Source: Arthrinium phaeospermum (Eukaryota; Ascomycota; Sordariomycetes; Amphisphaeriales; Apiosporaceae). From it: DNA of 64,000 bases. The notes beneath the pieces were generated by a model. The model did not search any database and was not told the DNA's origin. It saw only the letters and a program-made list of their open reading frames with translations. Both the position numbers and the translations under genes were made by a program. Location: assembly GCA_006503535.1 (NCBI GenBank), contig QYRS01000012.1, positions 1 through 64,000 of the forward strand, given 5' to 3'. Below are positions 1 through 13,611 of the stretch, piece by piece (the stretch's first letter is position 1; each line of letters opens with the position of its first letter).

Positions 1-3000
1 ATAATAATATATTAATAATTAAATTTAATTTTAAATTTAATAATTAATATAAATATAACGTAAATAATAAAATTAAAAAAAAAATATAAAACGTTATTAA
101 AACAAATATTAAAATATTAAAAAATAAATTAATTTAATAATTTTAGATTATTTTATAAATAATATCGTTAATTTAATTTTATTTTTTAAAAAAATAAAAA
201 TTTTAACGAATTTTTAATTATATAAATAATATTTTTATAATAATATTTATTTCGATATTTTTATATTTAATCGCAATATAATATAATAAATTAAGAAAAT
301 AAAAAAAAGATTTTATTTTTATAAATTTAATAATTATAATTTAATATTAAATAATAATTAAAAACATTATTTAAATAATTTAAATTTATTTTAATAAATT
401 AAAAATATTATAAATAATTTAAAATATAAATAAACGCGTTTAATAATATTTTATTTATAATTATATAATAAATAAACTTAAATATATATTAACGTAAATT
501 ATAAATTATTTCATTTTTTAATAATATAAATATAATTATTAATAAACGATCGAATTTAATTAAATTAATTATAATTATATAAATATAATATAAATAATAT
601 AAAAATTTAAATATAAAATAACGATTTATTTTTATTTTTATTTATAATTTTTATTAATTAATTTAATTAAATTAAAAATATTTATAAATAAGAATAAAAA
701 ACTTTATAAATAAATTTAATTAAAATATTTATTAAATTAAATATATTTTTAATTATTAATAATTATTTATTATATTATTTAAAAAATGTTATAAAAAAAT
801 AAATATTATCGCGATTATAATAATAAATTTAAAACGTTTTTTAAAAAAAATTAATATTAAAGTTTAAATTTAAAATAAAAATAAATTTTTTAATAATTCT
901 TTTTTATTAAAAAATTATTAAAAATAAATTATTTATAATATTAAAATATAAAAATAATTTAATTTTAAAGAAATTATTAATTATATATAAATAATTTATA
1001 TATTTAATTTATAATTAATTAATTTTATTAAAATATAAAAATTTTATTAAAAATATTATATTAAAATATTAAATTAATAAATAAAAATCGTTTAAAAATA
1101 TATTTAATTTAAATTTTTTAAATATAAATATTAAAGTTTTATAAATTAATAAAATATATTATTAAATTTTAAAATAATATTAAATAAATCGATAATTTAT
1201 TTTAAAAAACTTAATTAAAATAAATATTTATTAATATTAATATTAAATTATGGTTTATTTTTAACGCGATTAATATTATATATCCGTAATCGTAATAATT
1301 AATAATTAAAACAATATTAAAAAATATTTCTTTTTATATAATAACGATAAAAAATAAAACGATAATCGATTTAAAATATTAATTATTTAAATTTAAATTT
1401 TAAAAAATATAATAATTAAAATAATTATTATTACGATTAAAATAATATTAAGAGATATTAATAAAATTAATATAAAAATAAACGAATTTTTTATAATAAT
1501 TAAATAATATATTAATTTAAAAATTTTAAAATATATATAACGAATATATCGATAAAATTTTAAATATTGAATAAGAAAAGAATATTTTTAATAATCGTAT
1601 TTAATAAATAAAATAATAAATCGATAAATATTTTAATATTAATAAGATCGAAAAATAACGTAATTAAATATATAAAAAGTTTAACGATTATAATAAATAT
1701 TTTTAAAAATTAAAAATAATAATATAATAATATTATAAAATAAAAAGTTATTATTATTATTTAATAAAATACGTATAATATATCGAAATACGATAAAAAA
1801 TAATTTCGATTTCGATCTTAATTTAAAAGATTATACGTATAGAATTTAATTTTAAAGGTTCGTTAAACGTTTTAACGATTTAATTAACCTTAAATTAATA
1901 TAAAAAGAAATCGATTAATATTAAATTTTAAAACGAATTCTTTAATTACGTTTTTAATAATATAAAGTTATTAATAAAATATTTAATTTAAATTTAATAA
2001 AAAAATTATAATTTATTTTTTATATTATTTTAAATTATAAATAATATTATAAAAAATATAATATAAAATAATAAAATTATTATTACGAAATTTTATAATA
2101 TAATAAATTAATAATATAATAATATAATATTAAAATAATAATGTAATAAAGGCGTTAATTTTTTTTAAAAAGGTATTTTATAAAACGATAATATTATTAA
2201 TAAATTTAATAATTATTAATAGGTTTAATAAAATAATATAAAGTTTTATTTTATATAAAAATATATAAATAAAATTATTTTTAATTAACTCTTAATTTAA
2301 TTATATATTATTATTTTATAATTAATAATATATTTAATAATAAAAATTAATTAAAATTAATTATTTTTTATATTATAATTAATAAATTTAATTAATTAAT
2401 ACGAATTATTCCTTATTAATATATTTAAGTATATTTATTTAAAATAAATAAAAATAAATACTCCTTTTAATAATTAAAAAAATCGTTTTAATAAATCGAG
2501 GTTATAAATTTTATTTATTAATATTTTATAAATTAAACTATAATTAATAATAAAGGTTAAGGATATTAAAATACCGTTAAATATATATTTTTATAATATA
2601 AGTCGCGTTTTTAAAAACTTTTTTTTTAAAGCCTTAATATATTAATAAATAAATAATAACGTAAAAAAGCTTTATATTTTTCCTTTTAATATATTCTTAA
2701 TTTACGCGTTAATAATTCTAATTATTAATTTATTTAAAGTTTTAAAATAATTTAAAAATTAATTTATAAATATATTTAAAACTATTTTATAAAGGACGTT
2801 AATTTATTATTTATATTAAAAAATTTTTTTATAAAAATTATAATTTTTTATATAATAAATTAAATTAAATAAATATAAATTAATATATATATAATAATTA
2901 ATTAATAATAAATCGATAATATATTATTAAAAGATTATTATTAATTTCGTTTTATTTTTATTTATTAATATTTAATATTATTTATTTATTTTATTATAAT

Positions 3001-3730
3001 AAGTTTTTAAATAACGATTAAAAATTAATATAGTTTTTTTTTATTTATACGATTTTTTTTAATTTTATAAAAACGCGGTATTCGTTATTAAAATCGCGAA
3101 AGAATCGATCGTTATTTTTTCGATTTTTTTTATATTTTTATTTTTTATTAAATAATTAAGAAAAATATAAATATAAATTATTTTTATTTTAATTTTTAAA
3201 ATATCGTATTATTAATAATTTTAATAATTAAAGTATTTTAATTTTAACGAATTAATAATTTAATAAATATTTTAATTTTAAAACGTTATATATATAATTA
3301 ATAAAGTAATTTTTAAAAATTATTAAAAGCGTTTTTTAAAGATATATATAATATATTATTATTATTAATATTTATTATAATATATAAATAAATATTAAAT
3401 TTAAATAATTTATATATATTTAATAATATATAAAATATTAAAAATAAAAATATATATATATATATATAATAAAAAGGAAAAATTAATTATAAATTTTAAA
3501 AAATATTTATTATAAAAATTTATATTTATTTTAAAAACTTTTTTTAAAAATTTATATAAATCGATATTTATATATATTAATTTTAAAAGTTTTATTATTT
3601 AATACGAATAATTTTAATAAATTTTAAATTTATATATAAATAAATAATTTTTTTAATAATTAAATATAATTATTATAAATTTCGAGTTTATTTTAAATTT
3701 TATATCATAAAAAAAAAAAAAGAATTATAA

Positions 3731-3800
3731 TTAAAAATTATAATAAAAAAATAATTTAATATTTATTATTTTTTTATTAAAAGTTTAATTTTTTTAATTT
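3731..3800 (+). repeat. Degenerate repeat, shared with 13,239-13,310
   Basis: About 70 bases here resemble 13,239-13,310, including a matching AAAAATTATAATAAAAA start and an AAAAGTTTAATTTTTTTA end. A weaker match lies just before 5101. The sequence is AT-only low complexity, so part of the match may be chance. If real, it is another copy of the same dead element family. Confidence 0.3.
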
Positions 3801-5100
3801 TATTATTAAAATATTATTTATTTTAATATAAAATTATTATTAATTTATTATTATTATTTATTTTTATTATTTATATTAATATATATAATATATATTAAAA
3901 AAAATTTAAATAAATATTTATTTATTTTAATAAAAAATATTAATTTATATTATTATTTATTTTTTATTTTTATATTAATTATATATAGTTTTTAATTAAT
4001 AATAAATTTAATTCTTTTTTTTAAATAATTTATATATAATTTAATAATATTTAATTAATTAATTTTATATTATTATTTAATTATTTTAAATATTATATAT
4101 TATAATATTATTTATAAACTATATAAATAATTATTATATTTAATATTTAATTTTAACTTTATTAATTATTTATATATTATATTATATATTAATTATATTA
4201 ATTTTAAAATAATTAATAAATTTTTAAAAATTTTTATAAAATTATATTTATTTTTTAATTTTTTTAATATATTATATTAAATTAAAATAATATTATATAA
4301 TAAATAATAAAAATATATAAGGATATATTTAATTAAGTTTTATTTATTTTAATATTATTTTTTATTAAATTATATTAATTTTAAACGTTATAAATATATA
4401 TATATATTTTAATTATAATATTATTTATATTATTATAATTTAAATTTAAATTAAATTATAAAAAATTAATATTTTAAAACTTTTAATTATTAACGCTTTA
4501 TAATCGTTATTAATTAATAAATTATTTAATATAATATTAATAAAAGCTTAAAATATAATAATAATTAACATTTATTAAAATATTTAAATAAAAATTATTA
4601 TTATTTATTTATATTATTTAAGTTTTAAAAAACGGTAATTCTTTTAAAAATAACTTTATTAATTTTTATTTAATAATTTATTTAATAATCCTTTATTCAA
4701 AATATTATTTAAGCTTTAATTAATTACTTAATTTAATTAAATTAATTAAATTAAAATAATTATATTATATAATAATTATTTATAAAAAGGTTTTATATTT
4801 TTTAATTAATTCGTTTTAATCGCTTATTATTTTTAAAATTAATTAAATAAATAAATCATTTTTAAACTTTAAAATAAATAATAAATTTAAAAAAAGGAAT
4901 ATTAATTAATTATATATTTAATTAATTTATTAATTATTCTTTTTTATATTAAAAAAGTGTATAATATAATATATTTTAATTATAATATTAAATTTATAAT
5001 TATATTTAAAAATTATAAAAAAAATTAGTATTTATTATTTATTATTATTAAAATTTTAATTTTATTAACTTTATTTTTTAAAATATTTATTTATTTTAAT

Positions 5101-5245
5101 ATAATATATTTTTATTAATAGGTTTAATAAAGGTAACCTTATATAAGTTAACTTAAATAAATAAATAAATAAAGCGTTATTTAAGTTTTATTAAATTATA
5201 CTTCGTTTATTTATTTTTTTAAACTTTAACGATTAAGTATTATTT
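5101..5245 (+). repeat. Direct repeat, upstream copy (candidate LTR)
   Basis: About 145 bases align almost base for base with 12,872-13,012 in the same orientation, including a shared (AAAT)n tract followed by AAAGC. Most differences are C/T or G/A transitions, as expected if RIP hit two identical copies independently. Spacing of about 7.8 kb fits the LTRs of a decayed retrotransposon. No primer-binding site, polypurine tract or pol reading frame could be recognised. Confidence 0.55.
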
Positions 5246-8200
5246 AATAATATTTTTAAATCGATTTAAAAATTTTAATATAATATTATATTATTTATTT
5301 ATTATAAATAATAATTTTAATAATAAACCGCCAATTATATATTAAAGTTTCGCTATTAATATATATTCCCTAAACTTTTTAACCTATTTTTAATTTACTT
5401 TTAACTTATTAACTTATTTATTTACCCTTTTATACCTTAATAAAAAAAAACTTTAATTTTATTAAGAAAAAAAAAGCCTTCTTTAATTATTTTAATTTTA
5501 ATAACGAAATTAATATATATAGCTAATTAATTTCGTTATATTAAAAAGTTAATAATTAATAAGTTAAAATAATTAAGGTAATAATTTAAAATTTAAAATA
5601 TTTAATAAAATTTATATAAATTATTAATTTTAAATTTTTATATATAAATTTAAATTTAAAATTCGTTTAAATTATTAAAGTTATTATTAAAAATTCGATA
5701 AATATTTAATATCATTAAATATTATTTTTATAAATATAATTTAATTTAAATTTATTAAATAATCGATTTCTTAATAAATAATTTAAATATTAATTTTTTA
5801 TTAAAGATATTTTTTAATAAAATTATTTATTTTATTTATTTTATTAAAAATATTTATTACTTATCGTTATATTTTAAATATACTTCTTTATTAATTTATT
5901 AAAAAATAAATTAAATAATTTAAAATAAAATAATAAGGTAAATTATATTATTTATTTAATAAAATAATTTATTAATAAATATTTATTTTAAATAATTTTT
6001 TAAAAAGTTATAAATATATTATAAAATTTTATTTTTACTTTTAATTTTTAAATAAATATTACTTTTTTTATTGTTATATTATTTTAATTCGGAATATTTT
6101 TTTAATTACGATTTTATTAAAAAATAAGATTATTTTTTAATATAAATAATATATATATAATAAAAAATATTAAATAATAAATATTAATTTAATAATAATA
6201 ATAAAAACTCGTTATTAAATAATTTATTAATATTTTTTTTTTAAATTATTTAAAACTTTTTATAAATTAATATTTTATAATTATATAGAAATTATTTATT
6301 AAAACTCTTTTAAATATTAATTAAAAGCGTTTAAGGTTCATTTCGAAAGTTTATTTCTATTTATTAAAAGTTTAATTAATAAATCGAAAAATAAAGATTA
6401 ATAAAAAAATTCGAAAAAGTATTTTAATCGAATTAAATTCGAAATTAATAAAAGATTTAAAATTAAAAAATAATATATTAAACGCGAACGATTTAAAAGG
6501 CGGCGGCGGTTATAATAAAAATAGTCGTTTATTATAGAAACTTTTTTTAATAATAATATATAAGGTCGGATTAATAAAATAATCGTAATTATAATTATAA
6601 TAATTAATATTTTAAATAATATTTTAAAAAAAAATTTATTTAATAATAAATATTACTTATTTTATTTAATAAATTTTTAAATTTAAATAATTAAATTATA
6701 ATTAAAAATTAATTTTAATTAATTATTTTATATTTAATATTATAATTTATTATATAAAAAACGATTATATAATAATTAAAATAAACGTTTATTAATAAAA
6801 TATATTTTTATTTATTATAATAATATATAATAATTAATAAACCTTTAACTTATATAGCTTAATAAATAAGCAACCGGATATAAAGGTATACATCGGGTCG
6901 CAAGTTTAAATCCTATTAAAAACGCAGCCGGTTTTTTTAGCCTCTACTACGAAAGGAAATGGGGTCTCCTTTCACATTATGCCGGACCGGCAAGAACTAG
7001 CGGTCCGTTTTAGACCGTAACTACGATTAATATATACCGATTAAACGTATTAATATTTATATAAAAAAATAATTATTTAATACGGTACCGGACTTAAACC
7101 CGAGGCCGGTAAGTAGCGCTTAGTTTAAATCGGTAACTTAACCGATCGATTAAAAACCCGTTATAATTTATATTAAAATTTTATTTAAAATTACTATTTA
7201 TATACTTTATAATAAGCTTAATACGGTTTTCTTAACGTAATTTTTAACCGGTTAATAAAATACCTACCCCTTTAAACCCGTACTTATCCTATAAAACTTA
7301 TTTATTAAAAACTAACTTAATTTAATTAATCGAATTATATAGCGGCCCACACCGTAAAAATCGGGTTTACTTATATCCGGATAAAACCGCGGTAGAAAAA
7401 AAAAAAAAAAATAATATTAATAATTATATTTTTTTAAAAAATATTCCTTATAAATTTTAAATAATTATTAAAAAAAGATATATAAATTTAATATAATTTA
7501 TTTAATAATATAATAAAACTTTAAATAAGAAAGAATTTTTAATTTTATATATTAAAATTTAAAATAAAATTTAAAATTTCGAAATTAAAAGTATTACGAA
7601 ATTTTTAAAAAACCGGTTTTATAATATTAATAATTTCGAATAAAATTTATTTTTATTTATAAATATTAGAAATAGTTCGAAATTATAAAATTATATAAAT
7701 AAATAAATCGATATAATATATTAATTAAATTTAAAATAAATTATATTTAAATTTATAATAATTAATAATTCGATTAATATTAAATATAAGTTTAAATTAG
7801 TTTTTAAGTTATTTAAATAAAAAAGTAATTATATATAAAAATATTTATTATATAAATAAATAAACGATATATTATTTTTAAAACTACGATTTTTAAAGTT
7901 ATAATTATTATAAAATAATATTATAAAACTTATTATTAAAATATTAATTTAATAAAAACTTTATTAGTTTTCATAATAAATTTTACCGATTATAATAAAG
8001 AATTAAAAATAAATTATTAAGGATAAAATAATAAATAAAATAATTATAATAAAAATAATTAAAATAAATTTTAATAATTAAATTCGTTTTAAAAATAAAG
8101 CTATAATTTTTAAAATTAAAACGGCGATAATCGTTTCAATAACCGTTTATTTTTAAAAATCGTTCTAATTCGATAAATTAATTTAATTTACTTTTATAAA

Positions 8201-11200
8201 ATAAAAATAAAATTTTCGCGATTATAGCCGTAATTATTAATATCGGTGTTAAAAATAATTTTATTATTATACTTATTAATAATAAATTTAAAAATAAAAT
8301 AAATTAATAATATTTAATAAAAATAATAAACAAGTTTTTATTAATCGCGATAATTTAAATATTAATAAATATAAAAGAGAATTTATAAAAAATAAATATT
8401 TTAATTAATAAAGTTATAAATAAAAGTAAAAAAATATTTATATTAATATATAATAAAAATAAAGTTATTATTTATTATATTAAAAAAATAATTATATAAA
8501 ATCGTTAATAATAAAATAAAATTATAAAAAATATAGAAAGGATTTAATATAAAATCGAAATTATTTAAATATATATATTAATATTTATATAGTTATTAAA
8601 TTTTAAAGTTAAAGTTTATATAATATAAATAAAAGCTTACCGGCTTAATTTAATTTATTAATAATAAATTAAGTAAACTTTATATTAATTAATAATTAAT
8701 ATATATATATTATTTAAAAGTAAAAAACGATATAAATTATATAAAAACGGTATTAATAATTAATAAAGTAATAATAATAGAATTAAAATTATAATAATTA
8801 TAATAATTAAAAATTATTTACTTAAATTTATAAAATAAAAATAAAATAAAGAAAATAAGTTAATATATATATATAAAAATTAAAATTTTTATACTAAAAA
8901 AAGTTTTAAAAATATATAGATTTAAAAATATTTATTTTAATAATTAATAAAAAGTTTTTAAATATTATTATTAGAAATTATAAAATTACGAAAATTAAGC
9001 CGTTTTTATATTAAAATTAATAATATAAAAAATTTAATTAAAAATATATAATTAATATTAAAAGTAAAAGGTTTTAATAAAATAAGTCGTTTAAAAAAAA
9101 TTATATTTAACGATAACGTTTAAATAATTAATAAATTATTTAAAAACATTTTAATATTTATATAGTATTTTTTAATTAAAAATTAACGGATTTATTTTTT
9201 ATTAAAATATATTAATAATATAATTATATTTAATATAATAATAAAAATATTTAAATTATTTTTATAAATTTTTTAAAAGTTTTAAAAAATCGGTATTTTA
9301 TTATTATTAAAGAAGTTTTTTATTAATTATTTTATAATATACTTTTTAAGATTTATAGTTAATAATAATAATATAATAATACTTAATAATTATATTAAAA
9401 TTATAATAAAAATCTTTTATTTTAATAAATTTAATAAATTAAAGAATTATATCGATATAATAAATTTTTATAGAAATTTATTTTATAATATTTATAAAAG
9501 ATCGAATTTTTATAAAAAAAGGATAAATTTTTTAATAATAGGATAAGAAAAAGAATAAATTTTTAAAATAATATAGGTTAAAAGAAATAGATTATAACGG
9601 TTATTTTTTATTCGATTAAAAAGGAATATAAAGTATTTAATATTTTATAAAATTAATTAATAAAAATTTATTATTTAATATATTAAAACCTTAATAAGTT
9701 AATATTTATAAAGTTAAATATATTAAAAGAATGCGATTATAACGTTATAATATTTATTTACTTTAAAAATAAAATAATAAAACTATTAATATTAATAAAA
9801 TTTATTTTATTATTTATATAAATAAATTTTTATAAAAATTAAAATAAAATATTAAATTATTAAATTTAAAGTATTATATTTAATATAAATTTATTAAAAA
9901 AAATATTAAAGTTTAATTTTATATAAATTTAATTATTATATTAATAGATTATAAATTAATAAAAAGGGTTATAAAATAATCTTTATTAAAATTAATAAAT
10001 TTAATTAAAAATAATTTAAAATTAATAATTATATTTTTATATTTTTTAAAATATAAATTAAATATATAATATATATTAAAGTTAATTAATATAATTCTTA
10101 ATATATTATTAAAACTATTAATAAAGCTATTAAAAAAAGATAATAAAACTTTTTAAAATATTAAGATATTAGTTTTAAATAATATTATTAATAATTTTTT
10201 TATATTATATTTATAAAGATTATAATAAATAATAAATAAAAAATAAGTTTATAATAAATTATAAAAAAAATTAAAGATAAAATAATTAATTAATAAATTA
10301 ATATAATATAAAAAGATTATTAAATTAGATATAAAATTAAAGGTTTAAATAAATTAAATTATTAATATAAATTTATTAACGATTTATTATATTAAAAAAA
10401 GGCGTTTAAGTAATAAAAATTATATATTTTATAAAATTATATAATATAATTATTAATAAAGATATATAATATTAAGTATTATTTTAAAAAAAAACGAATA
10501 ATATATAAATTATAAAGATTTATTATAAAAAAGTTTTATTATTAAATATAATTTTATATTTAATATTATTTAAAATGCTATATTAATTAAAAAAAATATA
10601 GAAATGAATTAAATTTTTTTAATTTATTAAATAATTAAAATAGTTATTTAAATATATTATTTAAGATTTTATTATTAGTTTTTTTAAAGTATTAATAAAA
10701 GAAATTTTATAATAGGTAATTAATTATAATAAGGCGGATAATATCTTAATAATAACTTATAAATTATAAAAAAAAATCTTAATAATTAAGAATATATAAT
10801 ATATAATAAAATAATAAATAGATTTAATCGTTATTATTTTATTATTTTATAATTAAGGTATATTTTATAAGGTAATTTTAAATAAAAACTTTAAATTCCT
10901 TTTAATATTTTAATAAACTTTATAAATAAAGTTTAAAATAAAATTTATTTTAAATATAATAGTATAATTAAATAAATAAATAAAATAAAAGAATAAATTT
11001 TAATATAAACGTTATAATTAAATTTTATATTATAACTTTAAAGGTATTATAAACGAAAATATTCCTAACTTTATAATTTAATTTTAATAACGCTTTATTA
11101 TTAATATTAAATTAGATATTAAATAAAATAATATATAAATTTAAATTTAAAAGGTTATTTTTTATTTTAAAAATATTATATAAATAAATCGATTTCGATT

Positions 11201-12871
11201 TTATATAAAAATTATATTAAAAAAAATAAAAGCGATAATAAATTTCGTAATAAATATAATTAAAATAAAATATAATAAATCCCGTTATTATTATAAATTT
11301 AATATAAATAATAAAGTTTATTTTTATTTTAATAAAAGTTATAAATTATTAAATAATAAACTTTTAAAATAATTTTAATAAAAAATTAAACTTTTTATAA
11401 TTATAAAATATATAAAGATTTAATTTATAAACTTAATTTCTTATTAATATAAAAAGTATATAAAATAATTTTAATAACTTATTTATATTTAATATTAAAA
11501 AAGAAAATCCTTTTAAAAAAATTTATATATAACTAATTTAAATTATAATAAATAGCGATAATAATATATTAATTATATAAAATTAAGAAATTTATAAAAC
11601 ATTAAATAATAAAAAGTTATTAATTAATTTAAATTAAAATATTTAATTTATTAAAAAGGATATAATATAGTTTTTAATTAATAATATTTATATAAAGTAT
11701 TAATAAAAAATATATTAAATTTTATTAAATAATATAATAAAGTAAATAAATTATTATTAAAGAAATTTTAAAAATAAAAGGTATTATAAAAATTAATAAA
11801 AAGTATTAAAATTAATAAAGAATTTAATATTTTAAACGAACTTAATATTAAAATTAAAAAAAAGAAAAATAAAAAAAGTTATTAAAATATTATAATTACG
11901 TTTTATTATTTAAATAAATTATATATTTTAAAATACGTTAAAATATTAATAAATAATTTAATTATTTAATAATAATAAATTAAATTAATTAATATTTAAA
12001 AAATATTATTATAAAATTAAAGGAATTTTAACGTTAAATATTATAATTTAATTAATATAATAAAAGTTTAAATAAATTATTTTAAAATAATAATATAATT
12101 AAAAGGTATATTTAATTAAAAAAAATCGTAATATTAATTAAACTTTAAAAATATAAGGATTTAAACGAGTTTTTAAAATTTAATTATAATAAAGGCTTTA
12201 TAATTTATAATTATAATTAAATTAAAAATTATAATAAAAAAAGGATTAAATAAAATATTAAAAAATAAAAGTTTTTAAAATATTTAATTAAAAATAATTA
12301 TATAAATTTATTTTATAATAATTATTATAAAAGATTCTTATTTATTAAATCCTTAATTATTTATATTATTATATATATATATAAAATTAAAATAAAATAA
12401 TTAAATTATTAAATAAATAATTTTTTTAATTAAATTAATAAATAAAAATAAAATAATTATAACTTTAAAATTAAATAAAACGGTTAAATATATTATAATT
12501 AAAAAATTAAATAATAACGGTTTTTTAAACGTAATAAGCTTAATTAAAATCGAAAAGGAAATTATAAAAACTAACGTTAAAAACTTTATTATTTAATTTA
12601 ACTGGAATTTTAAATATATTATTAAAACGTAATCGAATAATTAATTTATTAAATATTTTTAAAAAAACTAAATAATAAAAAACGAGTTAAATTTAAGAAA
12701 TAAATAAATATAAAATAAAAATAATTTTTCTTTTTAATATAAATATAATTAATATAAAAGGTTATATTAATAAAGTTTTTATTATTATTAATTTTATATA
12801 ATATATTATAATAAAAGTTTTTAACGTTTTATAAAAAAAAAATTTATTTCTTTTTTATAAAAAAAAGAAAT
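5246..12871. mobile_element. Possible RIP-dead LTR retrotransposon interior
   Basis: This is the interval between the two direct repeats, a plausible size for the interior of an LTR retrotransposon. It is destroyed beyond reading: no frame stays open and no reverse transcriptase or integrase motif is recognisable by eye. The call rests only on the flanking repeats. The SINE-like island at 6841-7411 lies inside and would be a nested insertion. Confidence 0.3.
6841..7411 (+). mobile_element. SINE-like element: tRNA-like head, poly-A tail
   Basis: This island keeps CpA, TpG and many C and G bases, unlike the desert around it. Its 5' end has a tRNA-like A box (TAGCTTAATAA, 6855-6865) and, 48 bases on, a B box (AGTTTAAATCC, 6903-6913) that becomes a canonical GGTTCAAATCC if two transitions are undone. 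The T arm around it would pair again if RIP changes are reversed. The body has hairpins at 6951-6973, 6983-7007 and 7129-7146. It ends in 16 adenines (7396-7411). Pol III boxes at one end and poly-A at the other is SINE layout. Target-site duplications cannot be judged in AT-only flanks. A degraded tRNA pseudogene beside unrelated sequence is the alternative. Confidence 0.45.
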
Positions 12872-13012
12872 ATAATATATTTTATTAATAAATTTAATAA
12901 AAATAACTTTATATAAATTAATTTAAATAAATAAATAAATAAAGCTTTATTTAAACTTTATTAAATTATACTTTATTTATTTATTTTTTTAAACTTTAAT
13001 AATTAAATATTA
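12872..13012 (+). repeat. Direct repeat, downstream copy (candidate LTR)
   Basis: Partner of 5101-5245. It is more completely converted: where the upstream copy keeps CTTCG, GGTAACC and AACGATT, this copy reads CTTTA, AATAACT and AATAATT. The true ends are uncertain because the flanks are low complexity. Confidence 0.55.
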
Positions 13013-13238
13013 TATTTAATATAATTTTTTTATAATATTAATTTTTTATTCTTTATTATTTATATTATATATAATATATATTAAAATTTATTTTAAATAA
13101 ATAATATAAAAATAATTTTTTTTAAAAAAATAAAAATTAAAAAAATAACGCTTTTAATAAAATTTAAACTTATAATTTAATATATACCTTTATATAAATA
13201 TTTATTTATTTAATTATTTAAATTAAAAGTAATAATTT

Positions 13239-13310
13239 ATTAAAAATTATAATAAAAAGGATTTAATATTTATTATTAATTATTTTTAAAAGTTTAATTT
13301 TTTTATTTTT
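13239..13310 (+). repeat. Degenerate repeat at the edge of the AT block
   Basis: Partner of 3731-3800. It lies only about 30 bases before the composition boundary, so the AT block may end where a truncated repeat copy ends. Confidence 0.3.
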
Positions 13311-13340
13311 TTATTTAAAATACTTATTATTATATTTAAT

Positions 13341-13611
13341 ATCCCTATATTCCCATATCCCCCACATCCCCCGCCATCCCCCGCTTTTATAGTATAACGC
13401 GGGGTTCGTTTCGTGGAGGTGGAGAAACGTAGGCATACACCCTCGGCACTGAAACCACATTTACATGGTGAGGCCCGGCATTGCCTACACACCTTATCTA
13501 TAAAGAAGGCGACGGAGACTACATATTTCTTAGGCTTCCGATAATGTTCCCTACAGGCTCCTTAATGCTTACCAACATCTGCGCCGTATTTGGTCGCCGC
13601 CATAAAACGAG
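13341..13611 (+). promoter_or_regulatory. Alcohol dehydrogenase upstream region
   Basis: This 270-base stretch follows the AT desert. It opens with a C-rich tract (13,345-13,385) and contains one CCTCGG core at 13,441-13,446, the site recognised by fungal fatty-acid regulators of the FarA/FarB/CTF1 type. A single six-base match alone is weak evidence. Confidence 0.4.

Larger units (their letters stand above)
1..13340. repeat. AT-rich, RIP-saturated repeat block
   Basis: The whole stretch is nearly pure A and T, with stop codons in every frame and no gene. The few remaining cytosines sit mostly in CpG (for example the GGCGGCGGCGG run near 6497), with some in CpT or CpC, while CpA and its complement TpG are almost absent. 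That is the pattern left by repeat-induced point mutation, the premeiotic C-to-T process of filamentous ascomycetes that prefers CpA. I infer a stack of old transposons, perhaps (peri)centromeric or subtelomeric. No telomere repeat is visible. The block ends sharply near 13,340, where composition switches to gene-like within about 20 bases. Confidence 0.9.

Noticed and set aside
1..13340. Possible genes, CRISPR array or mitochondrial origin for the AT-rich block
   Set aside because: No frame stays open and no regularly spaced identical repeats occur. A mitochondrial insert would keep readable genes, and CpA/TpG loss points to RIP.
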